This document shows positions 54,872-62,999 of a stretch of 64,000 nt of DNA, in pieces (position 1 is the stretch's first letter; each line of letters starts with the position of its first letter). The DNA comes from Paracoccus onubensis (GTDB lineage Bacteria; Pseudomonadota; Alphaproteobacteria; Rhodobacterales; Rhodobacteraceae): the NCBI RefSeq assembly GCF_003591515.1, contig NZ_QZCG01000007.1, positions 208,504-272,503 of the forward strand, given 5' to 3'. The notes under the pieces are model-generated. The model was not told the origin of the DNA, made no database searches, and saw only the letters and a program-made list of their open reading frames with translations. The position numbers and the translations under genes are program-made.

Positions 54872-57035
54872 CGTCAAATCCCCATTCACTGGCATCGTTT
54901 TCGGTGTTGATCTCGGTGTATGTCTCAGCATCCGATGCTGTGCATTTTGTGGACTCCGCTGCCGGAGTTGCGTCTACTTCCGGAAGTGTGATCCGGTGTC
55001 CGAAGAACCCCTCGGCGGGGGTTTCCATGATCGCGGGTCCAGTTCTGAAGCTGGTGCCATTGAATAAATTTGCCTGGATAGCCTTGATCTGCTTATAGGA
55101 CGGCTCTCCCGGCAGGACGCCAGCGCGTATGCGGGAAGCTTTATCCATGGCGCAGATTTCCTCGATCGCCTGTGTCCGGATCGGCTCTGTCAGCTCTGCC
55201 TGGTGGGCATAATGCTGCATGATCGCTCGGAACTTTTCGGTCCACTCGCTGAGCGAAACACCGTAGAGTGGCGTCGCGGAGACGGCCTCCGCGGTCTCCC
55301 ATCGGCCGTTGATCTCGATGGAGATTGCACCGATATCGGCTGGATCAGCCTTGACGCGAACCGGTGCCTTTCGGCCCTGGGACCAGAGTTGGCGAAGTGC
55401 ATTGCAAGAATAATGATGCGAAAACAACTCGATACCTTTTTTCGAGGGCGTGCGCGTGAATTCGACACCCAAAGCTGCTCGCAAAGTGTGGATATCGGCA
55501 GGTTCCGTCACCGCGAACTGGTCCTCGAGTTCGCGCCAGCGATTAGCCGGCGACTGGCCATTGAGACCGCGATGCGGGCGATTGTGATAGTAATCAATAA
55601 CATAGAGCGACAGGATGCGCGCCAGGTCTTCGTCATCCAGCGCCGCCCGGTCCTCGGTCGGATAGTCGCCCCGTGCTACGGGATTTGGGAACGTTCGCCC
55701 GGAAAGATAGGGCGTCAGGTTCTGGCTGAGGTTGCCGAAGAATCTCTCTTCGTGAGCCCGAAGTTCCGGGATCGCGACGGGCGGGAACAGCATCGTGGCG
55801 CCGATACTGTTGACCCCCGCCATGAAATCGCCGGAAACAAACGCTGATCCTGTATCTGCACAAACGATAGAGAAACCTGAACAGAAAGACCAACTGCTTC
55901 GTGCGCCAATAGCCCGCGCATAGTCGGTCTTGTCGACCGACGCCATGCGGAGGGCCTTCATGGCAGCCTCGGCGCTCGGCCGTTCCACCACGAGAAGCGC
56001 CAAGATGCAGCGGGTGGCACAATCAATGATTGCGTAAAGATATCTTCGACCTTTGGGAATTCTCGCGCGCATTTCTGGTGGGAGTGCCTTCATCAGGCCT
56101 AGGCGAGAGAAATAAGTCCATAGATCGACCCACCACTCATCTATCTCTATACGCTCTCCCGGAAACTGCGCCATTTCCCGAATGCCGAGCCCGCTGCACG
56201 AAAATTTTTTCCGCGCCGCGTCGACACCCTCTCGTAAGGCCGTCATTTCGAACTGGTCTAACCCGGCGATGCGCCGTTCGATGGTACGCAGGCATGGGAT
56301 TGTCAGCGCTGACAGCCCTTTCTCGAGTCGAGCCTTGCTAACTCGTTTGATCATTTTCCGAGTGTTATCGGCCACGGTCCTGACATTGCTGCCACCCTCT
56401 TTCCCGAACTCCCGGATTCCCTGTTGCAGCAACTCCTCGACCTCGGGTTCGAAGTGGCTGCTGGCTTTGCCAGGCAGCTTATTGTGCATGAGAACACGCA
56501 GATCGAAATTTGCGCGAACAAACTTTCGATAAACGCGGCGTATCGAGCGGGTGGATGGCGCCAAGGGAAGGGTAACGTAATCCCCAAATCTCGGGTGGCG
56601 TCCGGGAAACTGCTGATTTGTGAACGCTTCGGCGAGACTCGGCAGTATCTTGGCGAGGGCTTCCTCAAGCCCTTTATCGGTGAATGTCAGTTCTCCCTTG
56701 GCCTCCAATTCATGGAGGGCGCAGAGCACACGTCCCGTGAATGTGATTTTCGCACGAGCTTTCGGTGTTTGTAGCGTCAGATCAGGAGGATATGTCGATA
56801 TGCCTGTACCGACTGCTGGGGGTGGGGCGTACCGCCAGCGGCCGTGCTGACGGAGAAGCGCGATATCCTCCCAACTGAAATGTTCCACGGTTTCAGGCAG
56901 GTCGAGGCGCCGTAGTATAGTTCCGCGATAATCTGTTGCCTCCGGCGAATAGGCGATTTCGTCGATCTTGACGGTCGAACCTGGTTGCAGGGATCGCATG
57001 ATCGGACGGGAGGTCGGCATGGAGTGAAAAGTCAT
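54864..57035 (-). CDS. tnsB: TnsB-type DDE transposase
   Basis: Retroviral-integrase-superfamily transposase of the Mu/Tn7 type, 723 residues. The N-terminal third has DNA-binding helical domains; the catalytic core has Asp299 in RIEIDEWWVD, Asp394 in VCADTGSAF and Glu430 in RAHEERFFGN, a full DDE set. The C-terminal beta-barrel and tail follow. It makes the 3' cuts and joins the ends to the target, and binds the terminal repeats. The ATG overlaps the tnsA stop by four bases. Confidence 0.92.
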   Translation of the reverse strand: MTFHSMPTSRPIMRSLQPGSTVKIDEIAYSPEATDYRGTILRRLDLPETVEHFSWEDIALLRQHGRWRYAPPPAVGTGISTYPPDLTLQTPKARAKITFTGRVLCALHELEAKGELTFTDKGLEEALAKILPSLAEAFTNQQFPGRHPRFGDYVTLPLAPSTRSIRRVYRKFVRANFDLRVLMHNKLPGKASSHFEPEVEELLQQGIREFGKEGGSNVRTVADNTRKMIKRVSKARLEKGLSALTIPCLRTIERRIAGLDQFEMTALREGVDAARKKFSCSGLGIREMAQFPGERIEIDEWWVDLWTYFSRLGLMKALPPEMRARIPKGRRYLYAIIDCATRCILALLVVERPSAEAAMKALRMASVDKTDYARAIGARSSWSFCSGFSIVCADTGSAFVSGDFMAGVNSIGATMLFPPVAIPELRAHEERFFGNLSQNLTPYLSGRTFPNPVARGDYPTEDRAALDDEDLARILSLYVIDYYHNRPHRGLNGQSPANRWRELEDQFAVTEPADIHTLRAALGVEFTRTPSKKGIELFSHHYSCNALRQLWSQGRKAPVRVKADPADIGAISIEINGRWETAEAVSATPLYGVSLSEWTEKFRAIMQHYAHQAELTEPIRTQAIEEICAMDKASRIRAGVLPGEPSYKQIKAIQANLFNGTSFRTGPAIMETPAEGFFGHRITLPEVDATPAAESTKCTASDAETYTEINTENDASEWGFDDE

Positions 57036-57727
57036 GCTGCCCTCGCTTTCACCAGCGAATTTTGGCTGATGATGCCCTCGCTTATAACCTGCAATTGGCC
57101 GTGAAAGGCGGCACGGAAGGCGGCGCGATAGCCGCGCCCAGCCAGTCCGGTCAGGCGGGCCAGATCATTCATTTTAATGATGCCATGGATTGACCCGAGT
57201 ACACGCTCAAGTGCGTTGTCTGCTTCTCGGTCGAGATGTTTGCTGAACTCGACGTATCGCAGGGCATTTTGAGCTTGAGCGCGCGTGAAATCCTGATCGG
57301 TGATGAGGATCAGATCGTCGGCCAACTCATCCGGAAGATGTCGTTTCACGGCCGCTAGGGTTTCCCGGAACTTCGCAGTAACCCTTTCGGCTGGCTTCAC
57401 GGCGATGGCCAGCTTTCTACCATCCTCGAGTATGGCCAGCATGTCGACATGGTGTTTTCCAGATTTGCCCATGGCATCGACGAATGGAACTTCGAAGGGC
57501 TGCTCGATCAGATCGACGAAATTGGCTAGCGTGGCAGTCATCTGGATCGTCAGCAGTTCCAGCAGGCTCTCGAACTGGACACGAATCCTGCGTCCATCGG
57601 ATTTCCGCGTGATCCAGGTCCAACCTCGGCAGCTGAACCGGGAGCGCATCGCGACTTTGCGCGTCGCGCGAGACATGAGGGGTAGGGTAACGCCGGAGAT
57701 TTTCTCCGCGCATTGATTGGCATCCAT
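57032..57727 (-). CDS. tnsA: TnsA-type endonuclease
   Basis: A 231-residue protein with the restriction-endonuclease-like fold of TnsA, which makes the 5' cuts that let Tn7-like elements move by cut-and-paste. The catalytic residues are seen as Glu53/Glu57 in VQFESLLELL, Asp95 in KHHVDMLAI and Lys111 in LAIAVKPAE; the glutamine two before the lysine in Tn7 TnsA is Ala here. The C-terminal winged-helix half (DLARLTGLAGRGYRAAFRAAF) would contact TnsC or DNA. An AGGAG box precedes the ATG. Confidence 0.88.
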   Translation of the reverse strand: MDANQCAEKISGVTLPLMSRATRKVAMRSRFSCRGWTWITRKSDGRRIRVQFESLLELLTIQMTATLANFVDLIEQPFEVPFVDAMGKSGKHHVDMLAILEDGRKLAIAVKPAERVTAKFRETLAAVKRHLPDELADDLILITDQDFTRAQAQNALRYVEFSKHLDREADNALERVLGSIHGIIKMNDLARLTGLAGRGYRAAFRAAFHGQLQVISEGIISQNSLVKARAA

Positions 57728-57805
57728 TGTGCCTCTCCTAGATAAATTCTTCCATGCGCAGGCGCTTCACGACCCGCGTTTTATGTTGACATGGACGTTA
57801 AAAGA

Positions 57806-57845
57806 GAGGATCAATGACAGTAGGTATTGTGGGTCACTGATCCTC
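57806..57845. promoter_or_regulatory. Inverted repeat upstream of tnsA
   Basis: GAGGATCAATGAC at 57806-57818 and GTCACTGATCCTC at 57833-57845 form a 13-bp inverted repeat with one mismatch, 79 bases upstream of tnsA and between it and the Ner-like gene. Suitable as an operator for that regulator; an RNA hairpin role is possible. Confidence 0.55.
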
Positions 57846-57853
57846 ACGGAAGG

Positions 57854-57881
57854 GCTCGGGTGGTGGAACTCCCGAGCTTTT
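57854..57881 (+). terminator. Hairpin with T-run between tnsA and the Ner-like gene, plus-strand orientation
   Basis: GCTCGGG and CCCGAGC flank a ten-base loop, followed by TTTT on the plus strand. Both neighbouring genes are on the minus strand, so it would end an unmarked plus-strand transcript that also covers the adjacent inverted repeat. Confidence 0.4.
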
Positions 57882-57911
57882 CTCGTTTATGCTGACATGC
57901 TGTTCTCCTGT

Positions 57912-58145
57912 TCAAACATCAGTGGATGATTCGGTTACTTCATTGGGCGGCAATAAATCGTGTATTTCGACGCCAGCGTGCCGCGCCAGCGCAGACATGA
58001 TTCGAGCAGATTTGTGCTTCTGCTTTGCGACATGAGTCACAGCCGACGGGTGCACGCCTAGTTCTCGCGCGACCACAGCAAACGACGATCCACGCTCATG
58101 CAGACGAGCCTTCAAGAGTTCGTGTCGATTTGCGACTTGCCACAT
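57912..58145 (-). CDS. Ner/Nlp-like helix-turn-helix regulator
   Basis: A 77-residue protein made almost wholly of one helix-turn-helix domain: ELLKARLHERGSSFAVVARE then LGVHPSAVTHVAKQKH. The pattern (KARL-RGSS-ARELGVHPSAVTH) resembles Ner proteins, the small Mu-phage repressors that shut down transposition functions. It lies 184 bases upstream of tnsA on the same strand, with inverted repeats both before its own start and before tnsA, so it is probably the element's private regulator. That role is inference. Confidence 0.72.
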   Translation of the reverse strand: MWQVANRHELLKARLHERGSSFAVVARELGVHPSAVTHVAKQKHKSARIMSALARHAGVEIHDLLPPNEVTESSTDV

Positions 58146-58157
58146 TTGGGGTCTCCA

Positions 58158-58194
58158 CTGATTCGCACCTCAGCAATCTCACTAACCGAATCAG
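58158..58194. promoter_or_regulatory. Inverted repeat upstream of the Ner-like gene
   Basis: CTGATTCG (58158-58165) and CGAATCAG (58187-58194) are a perfect 8-bp inverted pair, centres 29 bases apart (about three helical turns), starting 13 bases before the gene's ATG. It is a good autoregulation operator. It shares the TGATYC core with the repeat at 57806-57845. Confidence 0.5.
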
Positions 58195-58294
58195 AATTCA
58201 ACATATTGGGTTGTGCGAGGGCGGGTGCCGGCTCTAAATCTCATAATCACTTGTTATTAAATGATATAAATTGAGTCTGTCTACTGGATTAAAT

Positions 58295-58360
58295 GCAATC
58301 AGATAGCTGCAATCTGACAGATGATAGCATATCTAGTGTGATTGCAGTCATTGCTATCAT
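58295..58360. repeat. Interleaved inverted repeats and iteron-like motif
   Basis: CTGCAATC (58307) pairs with GATTGCAG (58340), and ATGATAGC (58321) pairs with GCTATCAT (58353), in the order A-B-A'-B', all perfect 8-mers. GCAATC occurs at 58295 and 58309 and inverted at 58341. The surrounding 500 bases are AT-rich and lack a convincing gene. Confidence 0.5.
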
Positions 58361-58368
58361 TTGTGTTG

Positions 58369-58647
58369 TCAAGCTGCGATATCGTAAGTTTCTATATAAA
58401 ATGCAATGAGTTGAGCTGTTTCCTTTCCCCTCAGTGAGCGTTTCGTATTTATTGTTGGGGGTACATTGGCAATGCTCAGATTTAGCCGTTGCCATTCTTT
58501 TTGGGTCGAGAATGTCCAGAATCCAAAAAGTAACATTTTCGTGATGTTACGTCTGCTTTGCGGAAAATGAGCTTTTTTGCCCGATCCTGCTTTTGAAGCT
58601 GGTCTAGATTCAAAACAAGCATCATAATCAGTAGCGCCTGTTGCCAT
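58369..58647 (-). CDS. Doubtful small ORF in the AT-rich cargo region
   Basis: Ninety-two codons starting at an ATG without a convincing ribosome-binding site. The product shows no domain, signal or membrane segment that I recognise. It overlaps no other candidate gene. Listed because the stretch would otherwise be blank; it may well be non-coding. Confidence 0.2.
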   Translation of the reverse strand: MATGATDYDACFESRPASKAGSGKKAHFPQSRRNITKMLLFGFWTFSTQKEWQRLNLSIANVPPTINTKRSLRGKETAQLIAFYIETYDIAA

Positions 58648-58683
58648 GTTTCGCTAAGGTTTGAAGAAAAACGGAGAGGCTCT

Positions 58684-58761
58684 ATGGCACGTGGAGAACT
58701 GATGAAGAAGTTGTTGTCTGTTGGCCGTCAGCACCCATGGCACAGATTTGAGGTTGTGATT
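58684..58761 (+). pseudogene. Start of a gene cut off by the IS3 element
   Basis: The ATG at 58684 has a strong GGAGAGG box four bases before it and encodes MARGELMKKLLSVGRQHPW before running into the insertion sequence, where a stop falls by chance. The opening resembles the start of a class of AAA ATPases found in defence-type gene pairs (MARxxLxxKL), but twenty residues are too few to be sure. No continuation is visible beyond the other end of the IS at 60246, so the rest was deleted. Confidence 0.45.
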
Positions 58762-58803
58762 TAAGGAGGATTTGGGTCTCGTCGGAGTGACGAAGGAACG
58801 CAG

Positions 58804-59227
58804 ATGAGACCCAAATCCTCAAAATCGAAATCACCCTCCAAAGCCCCCGCCGAACAGGTGGTGAAAGATATCCGCCGCAAGACGCGGCGCCACTTTTCCG
58901 CGGAGGACATTGAGCGGGTGAACGCCACTGGTTCGAGAGAACCCGCGAAACCGGATCGTGCTGGAAGGCTTACGTGGCGATGACAGCATTGCGGAGCTAT
59001 GCCGCCGCGAAGGAATCGCCCAAAGCCTGTATTACACTTGGTCGAAGGAGTTCATGGAGGCCGGCAAGCGTCGGCTGGCTGGTGACACGGTCCGGGCAGC
59101 AACCACCGACGAGGTGAAGGGCTTGCGCCGTGAGGCACATGACCTGAAGGAATGCGTCGCCGATCTGACGCTGGAAAACCGGCTGCTTAAAAAAAGCATG
59201 ATCGCGGATGGGGAGGTCGACGAATGA
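58804..59227 (+). pseudogene. IS3 orfA, frame disrupted by a short insertion
   Basis: The ATG at 58804 gives MRPKSSKSKSPSKAPAEQVV to HFSAED, as in this IS group, but the frame then enters about 40 extra bases that include the hairpin GGTTC-GAGA-GAACC and ends at TGA near 58980. From GTG at 58958, one frame over, the normal remainder continues: LEGLRGDDSIAELCRREGIA to LENRLLKKSMIADG. OrfA supplies the helix-turn-helix and leucine zipper for the fused transposase, so the copy is probably inactive unless the two parts are joined by frameshifting. Confidence 0.7.
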
Positions 59228-60204
59228 GGTATCCCGCAGCTGAGAAGCTCGAGATTATCCGGATCGTCGAGCAATCCCACCTGCCGACAAAGCGCACGCT
59301 GGAGCAGTTGGGCATCGCACGCCGAACCTTTTACCGCTGGTATGATCTATATCTGGCAGGCGGCCCTGAAGCGCTGGAGGACCGTCCATCCGCGCCAGGC
59401 CGGGTCTGGAACCGAATCCCCACTGCGATCCATGACCAGATCATCGAGATGGCGCTGGAGCAGTCCGAGCTGTCCCCCCGAGAGTTGGCAGTGCGGTTCA
59501 CCGACGAAAAGCGCTACTTCGTGTCCGAAGCCAGCGTTTACCGGCTCCTCAAGGCCCACGACCTCATCACCAGTCCAGCCTTCGTGGTGGTCAAAGCAGC
59601 TGATGAGTTCAAACGCAAGACCAGCCGCCCCAACGAGATGTGGCAAACCGATTTCACCTATTTCAAGATCATCGGTTGGGGCTGGGTGTATCTGTCGACC
59701 GTGCTCGACGATTACTCTCGCTACATCATCTCCTGGAAACTCTGCACCACCATGCGTGCCGAGGATGTGACCGATACGCTGGAACTGGCGCTCTGTGCTT
59801 CAGGCTGTGATCAGGCCCATGCGCGCCACAAGCCTCGGTTGCTCAGCGATAATGGTCCGAGCTATATCGCCGGCGAACTGGCTGAATGGATCGAGGCGCA
59901 AGGCATGAGCCATGTGCGCGGCGCTCCATTGCATCCCCAGACCCAGGGCAAGATCGAGCGCTGGCACCAGACTCTCAAAAATCGCATCTTGCTGGAAAAC
60001 TACTTCCTGCCGGGCGATCTCGAAGCCCAAATCGAGGCCTTCGTCGAACACTACAATCACCGGCGATACCATGAGAGCCTGAACAACGTGACACCCGCCG
60101 ACGCCTACTTTGGCAAGGCCGACACCATCATCAAACAACGCGAAAGGATCAAGCGAAGGACCATCCAACACCGGCGCTTGCAACACCGCAAGCTCGCCGC
60201 CTAA
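59224..60204 (+). CDS. IS3-family transposase OrfB
   Basis: A 326-residue protein with an N-terminal helix-turn-helix (KRTLEQLGIARRTFYRWYDLY) and the rve integrase core: Asp in MWQTDFTYFK, Asp in LLSDNGPSYI and Glu in HPQTQGKIERWHQTLKN, giving the complete DDE triad. Its start overlaps the orfA stop as ATGA. The tail is rich in Arg/His. Without a working OrfA it may not mobilise the element. Confidence 0.92.
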   Translation: MRYPAAEKLEIIRIVEQSHLPTKRTLEQLGIARRTFYRWYDLYLAGGPEALEDRPSAPGRVWNRIPTAIHDQIIEMALEQSELSPRELAVRFTDEKRYFVSEASVYRLLKAHDLITSPAFVVVKAADEFKRKTSRPNEMWQTDFTYFKIIGWGWVYLSTVLDDYSRYIISWKLCTTMRAEDVTDTLELALCASGCDQAHARHKPRLLSDNGPSYIAGELAEWIEAQGMSHVRGAPLHPQTQGKIERWHQTLKNRILLENYFLPGDLEAQIEAFVEHYNHRRYHESLNNVTPADAYFGKADTIIKQRERIKRRTIQHRRLQHRKLAA

Positions 60205-60322
60205 CATTAACCCAATGACGAGGCCTATACTCCGCTAATTTACGCAACCATCTGAGCATAATGTTCTGACGACGGACAATCAACTGGCGCCCTATTGTGG
60301 ATTGTACTATCGGATAAGCACA

Positions 60323-60757
60323 ATGGCCGCGATGCCGCACAAGGTTATTCGTGCCTTGACGCAGGTGTATCAACGAGACGGACTCACTTTCGCAACAACG
60401 CTCGAGGTTTATCGAACGTCTGAACACCAATTTCTTGGCGGGCGCTATATCCGCAGGCAAACTTATTTTGTCTCGTATTGTGGTGGTCGTATTTATTTTC
60501 TGAATGCAGCGCCGGAAACCCGTTTCATTATGATGATATTCTATCCTGAGACTATTCCGACATTCGATTTCCTGCATGGCCGCGTGATGTCAGTATCTGA
60601 TATTGGATCACGTAAGATTTTCCAAATACCAATTGCTCTTCAACGTTTGGGAAATAGCCGCGTAACAAAATCCAAATTGGATGCTTGCGGCATTTTCGAC
60701 TATGATAGCCCTGAGATCGATGAAGAGGTGCGAAAGCGGATCGACTTAGAATGGTGA
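60323..60757 (+). CDS. Hypothetical cargo protein
   Basis: A 144-residue protein from MAAMPHKVIRALTQVYQRDG. Composition is protein-like with mixed alpha/beta character (VEYRTS, RRQTYFVSYCGGRIYFLNA, RFIMMIFYPETIPTFDFL) and no signal or membrane segment. No family recognised. An upstream TTG at 60302 is a weaker start. It lies just after the IS and before the XRE regulator. Confidence 0.55.
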   Translation: MAAMPHKVIRALTQVYQRDGLTFATTLEVYRTSEHQFLGGRYIRRQTYFVSYCGGRIYFLNAAPETRFIMMIFYPETIPTFDFLHGRVMSVSDIGSRKIFQIPIALQRLGNSRVTKSKLDACGIFDYDSPEIDEEVRKRIDLEW

Positions 60758-61001
60758 GTTGCATCTGTCACTCCGCCCAGTACTTTCGAACCGTCCTTGG
60801 TTATACGCAAGAGTGGAGCGCGCGTTGATTCCAAGCTGACGAACTGTATGCGCATTTGTCCCAAGGTTCGAACTGACCTGCCCCATCTGATCGGTCCGGA
60901 TTGATTGTCCGTGCGTGACCGTCGGCCTCGAAGGACGAAGAGATGGTCAGAATAGGGATGCTGCGCTCCTCCACGTCGGCTCACCCACCGAAGCCAATTT
61001 A

Positions 61002-61238
61002 TTATCCTTGCTCTCGTAGCAAATCAGCAGCGTCAATACCGAAGCCAACTGCTACACGATAGAGGTTGTCAACTGACATGTTTTGTTCGGACCGCTCCAC
61101 TGCGCTTAGATAGGTTCTGTTCAGTCCCGCCTCCGCCGCGAGTCGCTCCTGCGACCAGCCGCGCTCGGCGCGCAGGAGTCGCATGTTGCGCGCAAGAATG
61201 TCTCGAAGTGGGCTCTTCGGTGTCGTTTTCACAGGCAA
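61002..61238 (-). CDS. XRE-family helix-turn-helix regulator
   Basis: A 78-residue single-domain Cro/CI-type DNA-binding protein: NMRLLRAERGWSQERLAAEA, then LNRTYLSAVERSEQNMSVDN and LYRVAVGFGIDAADLL, the standard HTH_3 pattern. It is divergent from the exported protein at 61369, with about 130 AT-rich bases between them, and so may control that gene. Confidence 0.88.
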   Translation of the reverse strand: MPVKTTPKSPLRDILARNMRLLRAERGWSQERLAAEAGLNRTYLSAVERSEQNMSVDNLYRVAVGFGIDAADLLREQG

Positions 61239-61368
61239 TGCTATTGAGCATTGACGCTTTTGGCTCTACCTGTTTTAAGATACATTCGTAAATTGTAGAG
61301 TAAGTTCACATACAATCGACCCCTTGTCGCCGTACGTGAACTTACCAGAATTCATCGCGAGGTTCTCT

Positions 61369-62142
61369 ATGCGCAATCTATTCGTCCATGCTTTGATTTT
61401 CAGCCAGCTGGTAACTACGGCTTTCGCTGACGAACTGACTCCGCTATCTGCGCCTGAGCCACGCCCTTACCCCTATAAAATCCTCGATCTCCAGCCCGGC
61501 CAGATCGCGACAGAAATCGTGCCGGAGCTCGAAGAGCATTTGGGTGGATCGCTCAATCCCAAGATTATCCAGCAGGTCGTCACCTCGCCCGAGGGGCTGC
61601 GCTTCGAAGCGGATATAACCATTGGCTACAACACTGCAGGTATCGGCTTGCGCACTCGGATGGGAAATGAACCCTACGAACAAATGACTCTGAGAAATGC
61701 GACACCGGTGCTCGAAGGGCGTATCGTAGGTATCTGGCGCACCATGCGAAAGCCTAACGCCGAGTTGCCTGATCCGGCCGCATTGGCTGCCCAGCTCGAA
61801 GAGTTGTATGGTCCACCCAGCTGGAGTGGCACCGATGCGCTTGGTGGTCGGATGGTCAAATATGTTTGGACACCATCCGGCCAACTTGGCCTCCAAGAGG
61901 AAGAGCCATGCGCACGCCTGTCCTACCAAGGCTATGCGTTTGATTCCGAACGACGGCGAGTGGCACCGCCTGAATGTTCCGCCGTTTTCACGGCGAGCTA
62001 CGAAACCGAGGCAGGTCAATCGACCATTCGCTTCAGTCTCGTTGATTTCGAACTGGCACGGCAAGATTTGGAGGAAACGGATCGACAAATCCTTGAGCAG
62101 ATTTCAGGGGAAAACGTCGAGCCTTCCGATATGAACCTTTAG
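61369..62142 (+). CDS. Exported cargo protein of unknown function
   Basis: A 257-residue protein. The ATG at 61369 gives a signal peptide (MRNLFVHALIFSQLVTTAFA) that ends before DELTP; a longer frame opens at 61324. The mature part is soluble-looking, acidic, with two cysteines (in EEEPCARLSY and APPECSAVF) that could form a disulfide. No known domain is seen. It starts a plus-strand run with the next small gene (ten bases on). Confidence 0.65.
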   Translation: MRNLFVHALIFSQLVTTAFADELTPLSAPEPRPYPYKILDLQPGQIATEIVPELEEHLGGSLNPKIIQQVVTSPEGLRFEADITIGYNTAGIGLRTRMGNEPYEQMTLRNATPVLEGRIVGIWRTMRKPNAELPDPAALAAQLEELYGPPSWSGTDALGGRMVKYVWTPSGQLGLQEEEPCARLSYQGYAFDSERRRVAPPECSAVFTASYETEAGQSTIRFSLVDFELARQDLEETDRQILEQISGENVEPSDMNL

Positions 62143-62151
62143 GCCCCCGGA

Positions 62152-62559
62152 ATGCAATTGCAGACTCAAGCCAATCCGGATGAAGCCGACAACGTGCTCG
62201 GCCTTCTGACAATGGTCGCAGTAGATTTCGATTACATTCCGCTGGACAGCGCCGAGCTACTCTTAATCCATGGCCTGATCGAAGTTCGAGAGGAGAAAGC
62301 TGATACGGCCCACGGACAGAAAACCATTGAGGCCTTTATTCCGACCCAAGACGCCATAAACTTCGTTGCGAAGGTAAAGGAGGATCTTCCTGCAGACCCG
62401 GGAGGGGCCTCCTTGATGCCCCAACCTGATAGTCTGCCCACTCGCGGCAAGCGAAAATGGGTGGTTTCGCAATCTTATCTTCAGAAATGGCGCAGTAGCG
62501 GGAAGCGCGTGTTACCGAAATCGATTATCCGGCGTTGGCGCCCCCGTATTTCGTTGTAG
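62152..62559 (+). CDS. Hypothetical cargo protein
   Basis: A 135-residue protein that begins nine bases after the exported protein's stop. The N-terminal half is acidic with LGLLTMVAVDFDYIPLDSAE and LLIHGLIEVREEK; the C-terminal half is basic (GKRKWVVSQSYLQKW, SIIRRWRPR). No family recognised. Likely co-transcribed with the upstream gene. Confidence 0.5.
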   Translation: MQLQTQANPDEADNVLGLLTMVAVDFDYIPLDSAELLLIHGLIEVREEKADTAHGQKTIEAFIPTQDAINFVAKVKEDLPADPGGASLMPQPDSLPTRGKRKWVVSQSYLQKWRSSGKRVLPKSIIRRWRPRISL

Positions 62560-62625
62560 CAACGCTTGGGGAAAATGTTGCTCATTTCGGTTCCATAACG
62601 ACTTGGGTAACTAAGGTATCGTCCG

Positions 62626-62802
62626 ATGGTTAGCCACCTGGACGTTGAGAAGTCGCGATTTGTCATGATGTCGACGGAAGAATTCGAATATTTGACAAAA
62701 CATTCAGAGGACAAGGCGACATGGGGAGGGTCGATGACGACGACACAGGAAAGGGAACTTTGCGCTCCGCGAAAGACAGGGCGCTCGGCCCGTTTCGTGT
62801 AA
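62626..62802 (+). CDS. Doubtful small ORF overlapping the zinc-ribbon gene
   Basis: Fifty-eight codons from MVSHLDVEKSRFVMMST, in a different frame from and overlapping the next gene by 82 bases. The first half (STEEFEYLTKHSEDK) looks protein-like. One of the two overlapping frames may be spurious. Confidence 0.3.
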   Translation: MVSHLDVEKSRFVMMSTEEFEYLTKHSEDKATWGGSMTTTQERELCAPRKTGRSARFV

Positions 62803-62990
62803 GATGTCTACACTGTAACACAATCGCTGAGAGTTGGCATCGGGATTCCCCAACGCCGAAGGGCGCCATCATCGGCATGGCCTATTGCCAGTGCGGCAAT
62901 GTCGGGGCGGATAGCTTGGGCTTTCAAGATTTCGGACGGGTACTGTTTCGAAACCCGAACAGCTATGAAGTTGTGACGGAAAAAAAATGA
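62721..62990 (+). CDS. Small zinc-ribbon protein
   Basis: An 89-residue protein with two CxxC-type pairs: VRCLHCNTIAESWHRDSP and GMAYCQCGNVGADSLG, suggesting a single zinc ribbon. Spacing and the sequence around the second pair resemble small proteins of the type C-x-C-G-x-V-x-x-D found in phage and plasmid cargo. No function is assigned. An AAGG box lies four bases before the ATG. Confidence 0.55.
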   Translation: MGRVDDDDTGKGTLRSAKDRALGPFRVRCLHCNTIAESWHRDSPTPKGAIIGMAYCQCGNVGADSLGFQDFGRVLFRNPNSYEVVTEKK

Positions 62991-62999
62991 GAGACAGGA

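Larger units (their letters stand above)
58755..60246 (+). mobile_element. IS3-family insertion sequence
   Basis: About 1.49 kb bounded by imperfect terminal inverted repeats: TGTGATTTAAGGAGGATTTG at the left and, read inward from the right, TGCGTAAATTAGCGGAGTAT; both continue to a shared CTCGTC. The repeats may extend outward to GGT/ACC. It carries orfA (damaged) and an intact orfB. The flanks do not show a clear direct repeat, which fits a deletion at one side after insertion. Confidence 0.85.

Noticed and set aside
57728..58300. Right end of the transposon directly upstream of tnsA, as in Tn7
   Set aside because: No inverted copy of the left-end repeats (CCAATGGACA or TCGCCAATGG) is present, and gene-bearing cargo continues beyond.
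60700..60984. Minus-strand 94-codon frame between the hypothetical protein and the XRE gene
   Set aside because: Low-complexity Arg/Ser composition, overlaps a better gene and has no start signal.
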